Of a DNA stretch of 64,000 nucleotides, positions 10,532-21,105 are shown piece after piece. Source of the DNA: Anthracocystis setariae (lineage: Eukaryota; Basidiomycota; Ustilaginomycetes; Ustilaginales; Ustilaginaceae); assembly GCA_928724745.1 (NCBI GenBank), contig CAKMXJ010000022.1, positions 124,001 to 188,000 of the forward strand, written 5' to 3'. How positions within the stretch are numbered: the stretch's first letter is position 1; the number at the start of each line of letters is the position of its first letter. Both the position numbers and the translations under genes were made by a program. The notes below the pieces were generated by a model. The model saw only the letters and a list, made by a program, of their open reading frames with translations, was not told the origin of the DNA and did no database searches.

Positions 10532-12051
10532 TTAGTTTCGGAGCGAGAAGCCCTTCTTCTTGGTTGCCTGCGAGACCTTTTCGGGTGTGAGTGGACGGCC
10601 GCTTTCGATCCTGCGACGCTTGTCTTCGAGCTCCTGCCTCTGCTTTTCCAACGCATCTCGCATCTCGCGGTGACGTGCGTACAGCTCCTCTTCGCTCTGC
10701 TTGAGCTTGGCCTCCTTCTCGGCGACCTTTTGCTGGAAGACGAGCTTCATCTCGTTCTCCATCTTCCTCAACCTCGCCTCGTGGATCGCACGTTCCTCGG
10801 CCATCTTGGCTGCTGGGTTCACCTCCTTGAATACGGAGTGGTCTTGTGTGACACCCATTGCAATCAGCTTCTCGCTTCGGTATTTTTCGTAGAGGACGTT
10901 GTTGGTGTGCTCCTTGAGCTCCTCCATGTGTGTGTGAATGAGCATCTGGCGCAACTTGACGAAATCGCAGTGGTCCTCGTTGTCGACCTCGATGACACCC
11001 CATGGGTAGGCGCGTCCACGCACTCGTCGGCCATCGGGAGTGTCGATCTCAGTGTTGGAGCCTACCACGGCAAAAGGAACTTTGCTCGAGATCTCCTGGA
11101 TTTCGAGCAGAGTCTCTTCGTCTTCGTTCTCGTAGATGGGCGCGTGGAAGATCTCGATCTGGTGGTGTGCAATGTCGTTGAGGATGCGCTGCTTGAACGC
11201 AACAATCTCCTCGTCCGTCAGAGTGTCGGACTTGGCAATGACTGGGATCAGATTGACCTTCTGGTGCAATCGACGCATGAACTCGATGTCGATGGGTCGG
11301 AGCGAGTGACCGGTGGGCTGAACAAAGTAGATGCAAGCGTGGACACGATTGTCTTGGAGCTTGTTGCGGTTGACGCGGTTCTCCTGCTCGAGGTAGTTGT
11401 CGAAGCGCGATTCGATGTTGTCGACGATTGGCTTCCAGCTGTGGATTTTAGAGGCAAGAGCGTCAAGTTGAGATCCAGAGCATCAAGGGGTCAGTAAAGT
11501 AGTTGAAGCACGTTGCAGAGCCGATTTGACCAACCTACCTCTCGTCGTTGTTGATAAAGTCACCGAAACCAGGGGTGTCGACGACGTTGAGTCTCAAGCG
11601 AACGCCGTTCTCCTCGATATCTGTACAAGCGAATGGAATGCCATCGAGAATAGGGTGTCAAGGGTTGGTGAGGTCAGTATTTGGTTGGCGCGTATGCGGT
11701 TTGGCTGCTGGATGCGGTAGAGGTCTTTTATCACTTACCCGAGCTGATGGACTCGATAGCGACCGTCTTTGGTCGCTCCTGGTGCGGAGGGGGCACCTGT
11801 TTGCGAGGATACAAAGTGTTGTTGAAAAGCGTGTTGATCAGGGTCGACTTGCCGAGACCGGACTCGCCAACGACCATGGCAGTGAAGTTGAAGCCTTTGC
11901 GCACACTTTTTCGGTGAACCTGGTTAGGAAGGTTGGCGAAGCCGACGTAGCCGGTCAGCTTCTTGCGACCAGCTGCGAGTGGAGCCACGCTGGCTGGCTG
12001 CGCTGAAGAAGCCATGTCGTGTTCGAAGGTGGTAGCAGAGTCACCGTTCAT
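10532..12051 (-). CDS. Septin, CDC3/AspB type
   Basis: Three exons, 11739-12051, 11539-11620 and 10532-11438, with introns of 118 and 100 nt (donors GTAAGT and GTAGGT); the predicted protein has 433 residues. Both joins restore conserved septin sequence, [13 protein letters not shown] and [12 protein letters not shown] basic membrane-binding stretch HRKSVRKG (about 46-53) precedes the P-loop GESGLGKST (62-70). Then come the G3 motif DTPGFGD (119-125), the G4 motif AKSD (200-203) and the septin unique element around [19 protein letters not shown] long C-terminal coiled coil (about 330-415) is rich in Glu, Lys and Gln, and the end is GFSLRN. The GFSLR-type tail and the coiled coil point to the Cdc3/AspB group rather than Cdc10, which lacks the coil. 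Septins form GTP-binding filaments at the bud neck and septum. In smuts this group is called Sep3, but that assignment is inferred here. Confidence 0.92.
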
Positions 12052-13873
12052 GCCGATGGATGGAGGAGTAGGGGATGTGGTAGACTGGGATGTCGGATGT
12101 GACGAGCGGCGTTGGTGACAAAGAGAAGAAAGGATGTAGGACGTCCACTATGATACACGACTCTAACAACGTTGGTTAGAAGCCGTTGCAAAGCTGATCA
12201 CGCGCCAGGCAGCTTTCGAAGCGTCGTTGTCAATCGGAAAACCGGAGCAGTGTCGACGGCGGAAAAAGGTGACGAGAGCGTTGAGAGCGATGCGTGGCTT
12301 TTTCAAGAGAAGGGGGAGAGGAGGAGGAGAGAGATCTACAGCGATGACAAGCTGACGGTTGCGTAGGTAGATGGTGCGAAGTCGGATGTGCAAGGTTTGG
12401 AAGATACGATAGGGTAGTGTAGTTGCAGGTGCAGGTGCAAGTGCAAGCGATGTTGGAGATGACAGTATCAGCGACACTGTAGTTGGCAGAGCGTCAATTG
12501 TCAAAACTGTTGGACCAAGCGGCGTGGTGCGGGTGCAGGTGCGGGTGCGGGTGCAGTGCAGTGCAGTTGAGTTGTTGCGCTGGAAAGATGGTGCGTTTCT
12601 AGACTCTGCCAGTGAAATTCAACAGTCCCGCACTGAACAGAACAGAACAGTACAGTACAGTACAGCACAGTGCAATGCACGCACATCCGACCGACTCGAC
12701 CCCTTCCAGCGAGGCAATCTTCTCAGCCTTTGCAAGCACGCTGCGAGCAAATGGGCGCGCAAGTCAAGTTCCAGTCTGGTGAGCCAACAATTTCGCATCA
12801 TTTTATTCCACTTCACAGATTTCAATTCCCATTTCTTTTTCTTTTTTTTTCCCACCCGGAGTCTCCTCGCTGGTCTTCCTTGCAAACAGGGGGAACTAGA
12901 CTAGCCTTGGGGCCCATCCATTCAGCCTATTTGAATTCCAAGAAAGGGCCCCAAACCTATTATGTAAATATCAAACTTGTATTGCTGCGTGGTCCATTGT
13001 ATTCAAAAAAAAAAAAAAAGGTTAAAAAAGGGATTTGGAAGAACTTTGAAACATACACAGACAGCATGCAAGTGACAAAGCAGGACGCACGCATCGCCCG
13101 TCTTGCCGTCTCGCAACCTTCTGACTGTTATGGAAACAAGCCCGCCCAACCATGGAAAAGCATGAGTGAGTGAGCGACTGACTGAGGTTTGCCTTCTGGA
13201 ATCGCTACGTTGCCGGCGGTGGTGATTCGAAGAAGGTGATCCCGATCGTCTCGTTGATCATGGTCAATCTGCTCCATCCCTCGATACTCCTGAATCGCAA
13301 TTTGACTCGATCCTGATCTCGCAGGCTAATATGGCTCTAGGATTGGTCTGGTTGAGTTGTCAAAGGAAGAGCTTCTTCTTCTCTAGTAGTACTGACAAGA
13401 GCTAACTTGGTCTGCACCAGGGGCTGTTCAGGCATCGCTCCACACCGTCCCTTCTTACCTTTGCTCTACAAAGCAACTGTCAGATTGCCAATTCGAGCGC
13501 TTGGCACCTGCCTATCTGACCATCCACCTGGCTAGTTCCAAGTCGGGCCACATCAACTTGACAGAATCTCAGGCCAGGCAAGCAACGGCTTCTTTCTCTT
13601 TTAGATCTGTATGTTAGACTGAAAGTGTCCAACGAGCTTGAATCGACCTGCTGCAGATGCACAAGTAATGGCTTGAGACACGGCCGACAAGGGCGGTCCT
13701 TGTTGTAGTATTCTGAAGGAATTCTGGCCCAAGCGTCATCAGGAAGCCCAAAGCGCAAGCTGGAAGCTGTGCAATCAGAACGTGTCCACGCATCTGTTGA
13801 GTTGAAATGAACCGCGTTCGAGTATTGTCTCTGAAACCCTATTCTGTACTCGCAAAATTTTGTATTTGCACAA
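12052..13873. other. Intergenic region upstream of the septin, up to the transposon
   Basis: About 1.8 kb. The first few hundred bases are the septin promoter and 5' UTR. Seen here: GGTGCGGGTGCAGGTGC-like hexamer units near 12420-12560, tandem ACAGA/ACAGT pentamers at about 12640-12670, a CT-rich run near 12830-12860, and poly-A at about 13005-13019. No coding or RNA gene could be supported between 13020 and 13873. Confidence 0.55.
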
Positions 13874-13875
13874 TA

Positions 13876-14037
13876 TTCCTTTTTGCAAAATTTAACGCGA
13901 TTTTTGAATAGTTCACGTGATTTCCTAGCTTCATAACGTGATTTGGTAACGTGATTTTGCTTATATAACGTGATTTTGAATCTCATAACGCTACGTCCGC
14001 CAAAGTCATTGCGCAATTTTTGCATTCATAGCGTGAT
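13876..14037 (+). repeat. Left terminal inverted repeat
   Basis: It pairs with 15783-15947 on the opposite strand, apart from scattered substitutions and small gaps. It contains several copies of a short unit close to ATAACGTGATTTTG (about 13942-13995), as expected for repeated transposase-binding sites. Confidence 0.85.
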
Positions 14038-14200
14038 CTTGTTCCGCACAGATCACGTGTGACTCAGCAGCTCAGTTCCAGCAGCGCAGCTCGGTCCGTG
14101 GTCGCCACACATCCTCTCCTCCTTCTCACTACTTGCTTCCTCTCCGCTCACCACATCTATCCACCATTCCGATCCACTCCACTCCACTCCGTCTCTCACC

Positions 14201-15662
14201 ATGCCGAGACGTCGTCGTAACCACGTTCCTGATACCATCCGAGACAAGATCGTGGACATGTGTTGCTTTTGAGGGATGAAGGTGCCCGAAGTTGCGAAGA
14301 GGTTCGAGTATCCTTGGAGTACTGTCAACACCATCGTCAAGACGTTCATGGATACCGGGGTCCAGACCAGCCAGCGGAACAAGAGAGGAAGATCGACGAA
14401 CTGTTATGCTCCTGGGGTCTTAGAACCTTGGAACGTGGCGGTGCGTCGGTATCGAGGCCAGGGGCGTGGTACCGGGTGTTGCTCCCGGGATCGTTGCCTA
14501 GGTAGCGGAGCGGGTGAGCGGGAGATCGGGAGAAGGTCTGATATTTCCACCTACTATAGTGAGTAAGCTAAAATACAATCGACGTCCTGTCGTGAGTGTG
14601 GTGGACTTAGGACGTGAGATTATGTGGCCTCCCGGATACCCCCCGGGTGATGCCGCAGTCTGCCCCCGATCCCCAATCCGGGGCGTCATCGGGGGGACCA
14701 CTCCTGCCCGCTCTGATACTAAACCCAATCACTAACTCTCCCGATATCCCAATCATAACACAAACAGGATCTCCTCGGACACCATCGCTCTGATCCTCCA
14801 ATACTTCCACGATCATCCGGCTGCAACTCTACACGAGGTACGCGAGTACCTCATCAGCAACAACGGACCCGAGGTTTTGGTCTCTTACCTGTCAAGAATC
14901 GTCAAAAGTAAGTGCCATCTCTCTCTCAAGCGTCTTCACATCGAGCACGAGCGCTACAATAGCGAGGAAACTATTCGGCAACGTCAAGCTTGGGTGCGCC
15001 AGTACCAACATGAACTCCACAACATCCAGAACGCGATCTTTTTCGACGAGGCCGGGTTCAATCTCCACACATCGCGATCCGTAGGCCAAGCTCCTATTGG
15101 ACATCGGGTACAGCAGAGGAACAGACCCGCCGATCGCCAGCGCAACATCTCCCTTCTTGTTGCTGTCAGCAAGCAAGGTGGACTTGTTGCTTTGGACATG
15201 GTCAAGGGTGGATGGAACGCAGCATACTTCAAGCAATTCCTCAAGGACAGGCTCTTCCCAGCAATCCGAGGAGAAAGCAGGATGCTGATCATGGACAACG
15301 TCAAGTTCCACCAAACGCATGCTGTACATGACACGATCTCTCAAGCTGGCCATCATTTGGCTTTCCTTCCTCCGTACACACCCTGGTTCAACATTACCGA
15401 ACGGGTCTTTGCCAAGGTCAAGCCAATGGTCAGCCGACAGGAGCTTCAAGATCACGACGGCTTGATGAACGTCATCGACTCTGTCATCAGCAAGATCACT
15501 CCTCAAGACTGCGATGGATGGCTTTGCGAGACAACTTGCTGGATGCGCATTGCCGAACACGGCCATCCACTTGGACCTGAGCACAACGCTCGCGATGCTC
15601 TTGCTCGTCTGGGACTCCAAGACCCCGAGGACATCGATGTCGATCCTTTCCTTGTTGTCTAG
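14201..15662 (+). pseudogene. DDE transposase (Tc1/mariner-IS630 superfamily), broken by a stop codon and a solo LTR
   Basis: The frame starts at ATG 14201 (MPRRRRNHVPDTI) and enters a helix-turn-helix region (VPEVAKRFEYPWSTVNTIVK). A TGA at 14270-14272 interrupts this region. After 14401 the frame is split by a 359-bp LTR and resumes at 14766, in phase once the LTR and one copy of its target duplication are removed. The rest reads through to TAG 15660-15662 without a stop. The catalytic domain shows the first Asp in FFDEAGFNL, the second in LIMDNVKFH, and the third acidic residue as Glu in PWFNITERVFAKVK, a D-D-E triad of the IS630/Tc1 type. It would cut and paste its own element through the terminal repeats. 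With both lesions no full-length protein can be made. Confidence 0.85.
14402..14760. mobile_element. Solo LTR inserted in the transposase gene
   Basis: A 359-bp segment begins TGTTATG and ends CATAACA, a perfect 7-bp inverted terminal pair of the TG...CA type. It is flanked by CGAAC (14397-14401) and CAAAC (14761-14765), a 5-bp target duplication with one difference. It has no coding content and contains TATA-like A/T-rich sequence near 14555-14575. These are the marks of a retrotransposon LTR left after recombination between two LTRs. The 5-bp duplication fits copia or gypsy elements. Orientation and family are not determined. Confidence 0.8.
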
Positions 15663-15782
15663 CTTCACGTACTTGTAGTCTCATGTTCTTCACCATCAAA
15701 TCAATTGCATTCACTCGAACGATATGATGCTTGACGCCATCGCTAGCAAATCGCGCTATGGCATGCAACTGTGTTTTGCAGT

Positions 15783-15947
15783 ATTCACGCTATGAATGCA
15801 AAAATCGTGCAATGACTTTGGCAGACGTCGCGTTATGAGATTCAAAATCACGTTATGTAAGCAAGAATCTTGTTATGTGCAATTCTCACGTTATGTGCAA
15901 TTTCACGGAAACTATTCAAAAATCGCGTTAAATTCCGCAAAAAGGAA
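15783..15947 (-). repeat. Right terminal inverted repeat
   Basis: Inverted counterpart of 13876-14037. Blocks such as GCAATGACTTTGGC, GAGATTCAAAATCACG and CTATTCAAAAATCGCGTTAA are shared with the complement of the left end. Confidence 0.85.
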
Positions 15948-15949
15948 TA

Positions 15950-16450
15950 ATTGGAAACTTGGAAAAAAAAGGGTGTGCAAGAAGAAATTCTCGGATACAG
16001 GCTGCTCAGCTGTGAAGTGAAATGGCAGGGTTTTTTTGGGACCCTTGACCGCCCATCACTGTCCAGTACTGTAGTACAGTAGAATGACAGGAGGCACGAT
16101 TGAAAGCAGGCAAACGTGCGCGGTGTTCGTTGACTGGCAGCAGCACCACACCGGAGTCCTTTTTTTTTTTTTTTTTTCCACCTTACAACATCTGATTTTC
16201 TTCCAAAATTGCCATCGACTGACCGAACGCACTGACTTGACACTGCGCTCGTGCTGTGCTTCACTGTAACACAACGCTTGACCTTTTGAAAGAAAGGCAT
16301 TTCGACATCGTGCTCGTTGGCTGCATCTGTCAACACGTTAATACAGTACATACCGTCCTCAAAAGCTTGGTGTAGCTTCCTTCCCAACCACATCCACTTG
16401 CTTTCCCCACATCCCATCCATCCCATCCTTTTCTTCTTCCCTTATACACC
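15950..16450. other. Promoter region of S-adenosylhomocysteine hydrolase
   Basis: About 500 bp between the transposon and the SAHH start codon. It contains a CAGTACTG motif followed by TACAGTA (16063-16082), a T-rich tract at about 16159-16178, and a pyrimidine-rich leader just before the ATG (16375-16450). No gene is seen. Confidence 0.6.
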
Positions 16451-17872
16451 ATGCCTAACTACAAGGTACGTTCTCAACCTTTTGCGGACGTCGTTCCGCG
16501 TTTAGTTCGCTGTGGCGCCTGATGGCATACGAACACTGACTGACCTCCTGATCGCTTCCTACCGTGTTCACTTGTCTTTTAATGTCTACAGGTTGCCGAT
16601 ATCTCCCTTGCCGCTTTCGGTCGCAAGGAGATCGAGATCGCCGAGGGCGAGATGCCCGGTCTCATGGCGCTCCGCACCAAGTACGGTTCTGAGCAGCCCC
16701 TTAAGGGTGCCAAGATCGCTGGTTCGCTCCACATGACCATCCAAACCGCCGTCCTTATCGAGACGCTCGTTGCCCTCGGTGCTCAGGTCACTTGGGCTTC
16801 GTGCAACATTTTCTCCACCCAGGACCACGCCGCTGCTGCCATCGCCGCCACCGGTGTTCCCGTCTTCGCCTGGAAGGGTGAGACCGAGGACGAGTACAAC
16901 TGGTGTCTCGAGCAGACCCTCACCGCCCACGAGGGTGGCCCCAACATGATCCTCGACGACGGTGGAGACCTCACCTGGCTCGTTCACGACAAGTACCCCC
17001 AGCTCCTCGACCAGATCAAGGGTGTTTCCGAGGAGACCACCACCGGTGTCCACATCCTCTACTCGGCCATGAAGAAGGGCACCCTCAAGCTCCCCGCCAT
17101 CAACGTCAACGACTCGGTCACCAAGTCCAAATTCGACAACTACTACGGTTGCCGCGAGTCGCTCGTCGACGGTATCAAGCGTGCCACCGACGTCATGCTC
17201 GGCGGTAAGGTTGCCATCGTCGCTGGTTTCGGTGATGTCGGAAAGGGTTGTGCCGAGTCGCTGCGTGGTTACGGCTGCCGCGTCATTGTCACCGAGATCG
17301 ACCCCATCAACGCTCTTCAGGCCTCCATGGCCGGTTACCAGGTCGACGTCATGGACGATGTTGCCTCGCAGGCTGACATCTTTGTCACCACCACCGGTTG
17401 CCGTGACATCATCACCGGCAAGCACTTCGAGGCCATGAAGGACGACGCCATCGTTTGCAACATCGGCCACTTTGACATTGAGATCGACGTCGCTTGGCTC
17501 AAGGCCAACGCTGCCAGCGTTTCCAACATCAAGCCCCAGGTCGACCGATACACGCTCAAGAACGGCAAGCGTATCATCCTGCTTGCCGAGGGCCGTCTCG
17601 TCAACCTCGGCTGTGCCACCGGCCACCCCTCGTTCATCATGTCGGCTTCGTTCTGCAACCAGACCCTTGCCCAGATCGCTCTCTGGAACGACAAGGATGG
17701 CCAGTACAAGCGTGGCGAGGTCTACATGCTGCCCAAGGAGCTCGACGAGGAGGTCGCTCTTGCCCACCTTGGCCGTCTCAACGTCAAGCTTACCAAGCTT
17801 ACCAAGGTCCAGGCCGACTACCTCGACCTCCCCGTCGAGGGCCCTTACAAGCGTGACACCTACAGGTACTAA
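16451..17872 (+). CDS. SAH1: S-adenosyl-L-homocysteine hydrolase
   Basis: Exons 16451-16465 and 16592-17872; the predicted protein has 431 residues. The first coding exon is only 15 nt (MPNYK), followed by a 126-nt intron (donor GTACGT, acceptor CTACAG). The join gives [19 protein letters not shown], the standard SAHH N-terminus, so the first ATG of exon 2 is not the real start. Substrate-site sequence [16 protein letters not shown] comes first, then the Rossmann NAD motif [15 protein letters not shown], the [20 protein letters not shown] signature, and a C-terminal YKRDTYRY that reaches the neighbouring NAD site in the tetramer. The enzyme splits S-adenosylhomocysteine to adenosine and homocysteine, relieving product inhibition of methyltransferases. 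Codon use is strongly C-ending, as in highly expressed genes, unlike the flanking genes. Confidence 0.97.
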
Positions 17873-18849
17873 GCGCGCTGCCTCTGGCGGTTGCGTCCTG
17901 TCGCTCGCTCCACCGCTTTCCTCTCGTTCGTCTATCCTTGTTGGATGATGGATCACGGGGAAAGGACTAGGGATGTCGGTACCTTTCTTTTCTTTCTTTC
18001 TTTCTTTCTATCTGCCTTTTTTTTTTTTTTTTTTTTTGCTTCCGAGGTTCTCTGTGCATTCTTCATCTCTCTGCAAGAGTCGGTCAGACTCACTGTAACA
18101 GTACTCAACGGGCTAATCCACCAACGCACACCATTCCCCCCTTTCGCCTCCCCCTTATCAGTGCGCCGCGTCGCACTCTCTAGATCCCTTTTCTCCTACC
18201 AGGACCTTCATCCCTGCCAATCTTGGTCTCCGCTTGCGTCTACGTCGGTTGTCTTTCATCTCAATTTCTCACTCAGTCGTGTCACATACAGTAGCAATGC
18301 ATACATATCCCCCGGCCTTCTCAACAAGGTCATTTTTTCATCATAGTTTTCTTGTAGGATGTGTGCGTCAGTGTGTGTTGTCAGAGTGAGTGTCTTCAAG
18401 ACGATTGGTTCGAGTCACGGAGGATGAGCGAGTGGTGAAAGGCAAAATAATAGAATGTTGAGCTTTGTGCTTTCCCAAGTGCCTTCGGAGACAAGGCTTC
18501 CGATGTCGAAAGTGATCTTCGGACAGGCCGAAAGCAAAAACCATGTCAGCCAACGAAAATCAAAAGAGAAGAAAAAAGAAATTTTAAGTAAAATCATAAG
18601 TCACCGGCGCATAGGACGGTGATCAAAGCGCAACTTGTTGTTTTGTTGAGTGCAAATAAACAGGCAGAAAAGCGGCAGAGACTTAGTTGCAAGACCGTGC
18701 ATCGGATAGCGGTGATGCGTGTCGAGTCGAGCTTTTCGGTCGATCGGTCAATCGCTTTCCGCAGCATCCTGTCCTTCCCTCGAGATTACCCAGCTCCTTT
18801 TTTTTTCCCTCTACATCCACTTGACCTGAAAAGACAGATCCCCAGATTC
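17873..18849. other. Intergenic region between SAH1 and aminopeptidase P
   Basis: About 1 kb with the SAH1 3' UTR and the aminopeptidase promoter. It has a (TTTC)n stretch and a long poly-T run near 17982-18037, and a T-rich run near 18798-18808 shortly before the next ATG. No coding or RNA gene is seen. Confidence 0.55.
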
Positions 18850-20961
18850 ATGATAGCTAGATCCGTCATCACGTCGCTTGCTATCTGTCTCTCTCCATCG
18901 TATCGCTCCTCGCTCGCTGCAAGATCCGCCGCAAAGAGCGCCTTCTTTCAAGTGGCTCACCTCCACACCACTTTCAAGCTGTCGCCATCCTTGTCCTCCT
19001 CCCGAGGCACTCTCCTCCAATCCTCTCGCACCGGTACAGGCTTCCACTTCGCCGGCCCTCAATCTACCTCCTACGGGCTTCAACACCTCGCCTCGTCGCG
19101 CTCCGCTTCCACTTCCGCTGAAATGGGCGCTATCGCTACTGGTCGAATCGACACCACGGCTCGTGTCGCTGCTCTGCGTGAGCTCATGGCCAAGCACGGT
19201 GTCGACGCCTACGTCATCCCCTCTGGTGATGAGCACGCTTCCGAGTATCCTGCCGAGTCCGATCTCCGTCGCGGCTATATCACTGGCTTCACCGGTTCCG
19301 CCGGTTCGGCGGTCGTGACCACTTCCAAGGCGCTCCTCTTCACCGACGGCAGGTACTTCCTCCAGGCCGGCCAGCAGCTCGAGCCCAGCATCTGGACGCT
19401 GATGAAGCAGGGAGAGCCCAACGTGCCCACCTGGCAGGAGTACCTCTCCAAGAACCTTGCCCCCAACAGCAAGATCGGCATGGACACTACGCTCATCTCT
19501 GCCGACGATGCCAAGGACATTGCTGCCGAGCTCAGCAAGATCGGCTCGAGCCTGGTGGCTATCAAGGAGAACTTGGTCGACGCAGTCTGGCACGATCGTC
19601 CTCTGCGTCCCGCCAAGCCCATCATCGTGCTCACGGAGGAGTTTTCCGGTCGTTCCAGCAGCGACAAGATCCGTGAATTGCGCGACGAGATCAAGAAAAA
19701 GTCGGCGCACGGCTTTGTTGCCAACATGCTCGACGAGACCGCATGGTTGTTTAACCTGCGTGGCACCGATGTCCCCTACAACCCGGTCTTCTTCTCGTTC
19801 GCCCTTGTCCTGCTCGACAAGGTCTTGCTCTATGTCAACGACAGCCAGCTCACCGACGAGGTCAAGGCGAGTCTCGGCAGCGAGGTTACTGTGCGACCGT
19901 ACGGCGAGTTCTACAACGACCTGCACAAGGTGGGCGCGGAGCTCAAGGAGAGTGACAAGATCCTGATCGGCAAGTCGGCGAGTCTGGCGGTGCAGGAGGC
20001 GCTGGGTGGAGCTGGCAAGGTCGAGATCGTGCGCAGCATCGTAGGCGATCAGAAGTCGATCAAGAACGAGGTCGAATTGGAAGGGTTCCGCCAGTCGCAC
20101 ATTCGGGATGGGGCAGCGTTGTGCCAGTACTTTGCCTGGCTCGAGGAGCAGCTGAGTTGCGGGAACAAGGTGACCGAGAGCGAGGGAGCGGATGTGCTCA
20201 GCTCGTACCGGCAGAAGCTGGACCACTTTCGGGGCGAGAGTTTCACGACCATCTCGTCGACGGGCTCGAACGGTGCGGTTATCCACTACAGTCCTGATCC
20301 GGCCAAGTGTCCTGCGATCGACCGGGAGGAGGTGTATCTGTGTGATTCGGGCGCACAGTTTACCGATGGCACCACCGATGTGACGCGCACGTGGCACTTT
20401 GGTACGCCCAAGCCCGAGCACATCCGGGCGTTCACGCGCGTGCTGCAGGGACACATTGCGATCGACCGTGCCGTGTTCCCCAAGGGTACCACTGGGTATC
20501 TGTTGGATGTGTTGGCGAGGCGAGCGCTGTGGGAGGATGGTCTGGATTACAGGCATGGTACAGGCCACGGAGTTGGTCATTTCCTCAATGTTCATGAGGG
20601 TCCACAGGGGATTGGAACGCGCGCGTACTTTAATGAGACCGCACTCAAGGAGGGTATGGTCGTGTCCAACGAACCGGGTTACTACGAGGATGGCAAGTTT
20701 GGTATCCGTATCGAGAATTTGGTGATTGTTCGCACCGCCAAGACTCGCAACAATTTTGGCGAAAAGGGGTATTTGACATTCGAGCATCTGACCATGTGTC
20801 CCATCCAGGTGTCGTTGGTCGACGCCGCGTTGCTGACCAACGATGATAAGGCTTGGTTGAACAGTTACCATGACGAGGTGTTGCGCAAGGTCGGCCCGTT
20901 GTTGGACGGTGATCACAGGGCAAAGGTGTGGTTGCAGAGGCAGTGTGCCGCTCGTGTTTAA
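18850..20961 (+). CDS. Xaa-Pro aminopeptidase (aminopeptidase P, M24B)
   Basis: Intronless; 703 residues from the ATG at 18850. The frame is open further upstream to 18619, but that part reads like 5' leader. The metal-dependent M24 fold occupies the C-terminal half. Ligand positions by comparison with known aminopeptidase P are Asp499 (CDSGAQF), Asp510 (TDVTRT), His573 (GTGHGVGHFL), Glu608 (NEPGYY) and Glu645 (LTFEHLT), all present. The two N-terminal creatinase-like domains begin at about residue 100 (RVAALRELMAKHGVDAYVIP). The first 91 residues are rich in Ser, Arg and Ala and poor in acidic residues, like a mitochondrial presequence. A second in-frame ATG at 19123 (MGAIATGR) sits just before the conserved part and could give a cytosolic form. 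The enzyme removes N-terminal residues that precede proline. Confidence 0.92.
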   Translation: MIARSVITSLAICLSPSYRSSLAARSAAKSAFFQVAHLHTTFKLSPSLSSSRGTLLQSSRTGTGFHFAGPQSTSYGLQHLASSRSASTSAEMGAIATGRIDTTARVAALRELMAKHGVDAYVIPSGDEHASEYPAESDLRRGYITGFTGSAGSAVVTTSKALLFTDGRYFLQAGQQLEPSIWTLMKQGEPNVPTWQEYLSKNLAPNSKIGMDTTLISADDAKDIAAELSKIGSSLVAIKENLVDAVWHDRPLRPAKPIIVLTEEFSGRSSSDKIRELRDEIKKKSAHGFVANMLDETAWLFNLRGTDVPYNPVFFSFALVLLDKVLLYVNDSQLTDEVKASLGSEVTVRPYGEFYNDLHKVGAELKESDKILIGKSASLAVQEALGGAGKVEIVRSIVGDQKSIKNEVELEGFRQSHIRDGAALCQYFAWLEEQLSCGNKVTESEGADVLSSYRQKLDHFRGESFTTISSTGSNGAVIHYSPDPAKCPAIDREEVYLCDSGAQFTDGTTDVTRTWHFGTPKPEHIRAFTRVLQGHIAIDRAVFPKGTTGYLLDVLARRALWEDGLDYRHGTGHGVGHFLNVHEGPQGIGTRAYFNETALKEGMVVSNEPGYYEDGKFGIRIENLVIVRTAKTRNNFGEKGYLTFEHLTMCPIQVSLVDAALLTNDDKAWLNSYHDEVLRKVGPLLDGDHRAKVWLQRQCAARV

Positions 20962-21093
20962 GAAAAGGGCGGCGGTGGTTGATGTGCTTTAAATACGATG
21001 TTTGCCTTTTTGTTTTCATTCTGTTGATATGGTTGTGTGCTGCAGTATGGTGTGGGTTTGGATGGAGAGAAAATAAGGGTCATGAATGGGTGC

Positions 21094-21105
21094 GAAAAAA
21101 AAAAA
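21094..21105 (-). terminator. Pol III T-run terminator of the tRNA
   Basis: On the minus strand an uninterrupted run of about 11 T follows the tRNA directly, which is the normal RNA polymerase III stop signal. Confidence 0.75.

Larger units (their letters stand above)
13876..15947 (+). mobile_element. Degenerate Tc1/mariner-like DNA transposon with long terminal inverted repeats
   Basis: A 2.07-kb unit begins TTCCTTTTTGC after a TA (13874-13875) and ends GCAAAAAGGAA before a TA (15948-15949). TA duplication is the target-site signature of the Tc1/mariner superfamily. The two ends match in inverted orientation over about 160 bp with scattered mismatches, and between them lies one transposase-like frame. 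The repeat divergence, an in-frame stop and a nested LTR show that the copy is old and dead. The true element boundaries could differ by a few bases. Confidence 0.82.

Noticed and set aside
10499..11497. 332-codon open frame antisense to the septin
   Set aside because: It is a Leu/Val-rich mirror of the coiled-coil coding sequence and crosses a septin intron border.
13480..14025. Open frame on the minus strand across the left transposon end
   Set aside because: Its N-terminal 60 codons are translated terminal repeat, and a matching piece appears at the other end of the element.
14402..14760. Intron in the transposase
   Set aside because: It has TG...CA ends with a 7-bp inverted pair and a 5-bp flanking duplication, and no GT donor at the junction. 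A solo LTR explains it better.
16586..17956. 456-codon open frame antisense to S-adenosylhomocysteine hydrolase
   Set aside because: It is the mirror of a strongly C-ending codon pattern on the other strand, is rich in Val, Gly, Asp and Leu without motifs, and overlaps a certain gene.
18811..20916. 701-codon open frame antisense to aminopeptidase P
   Set aside because: The plus strand carries all five metal ligands. The antisense frame has repetitive composition and no domain.
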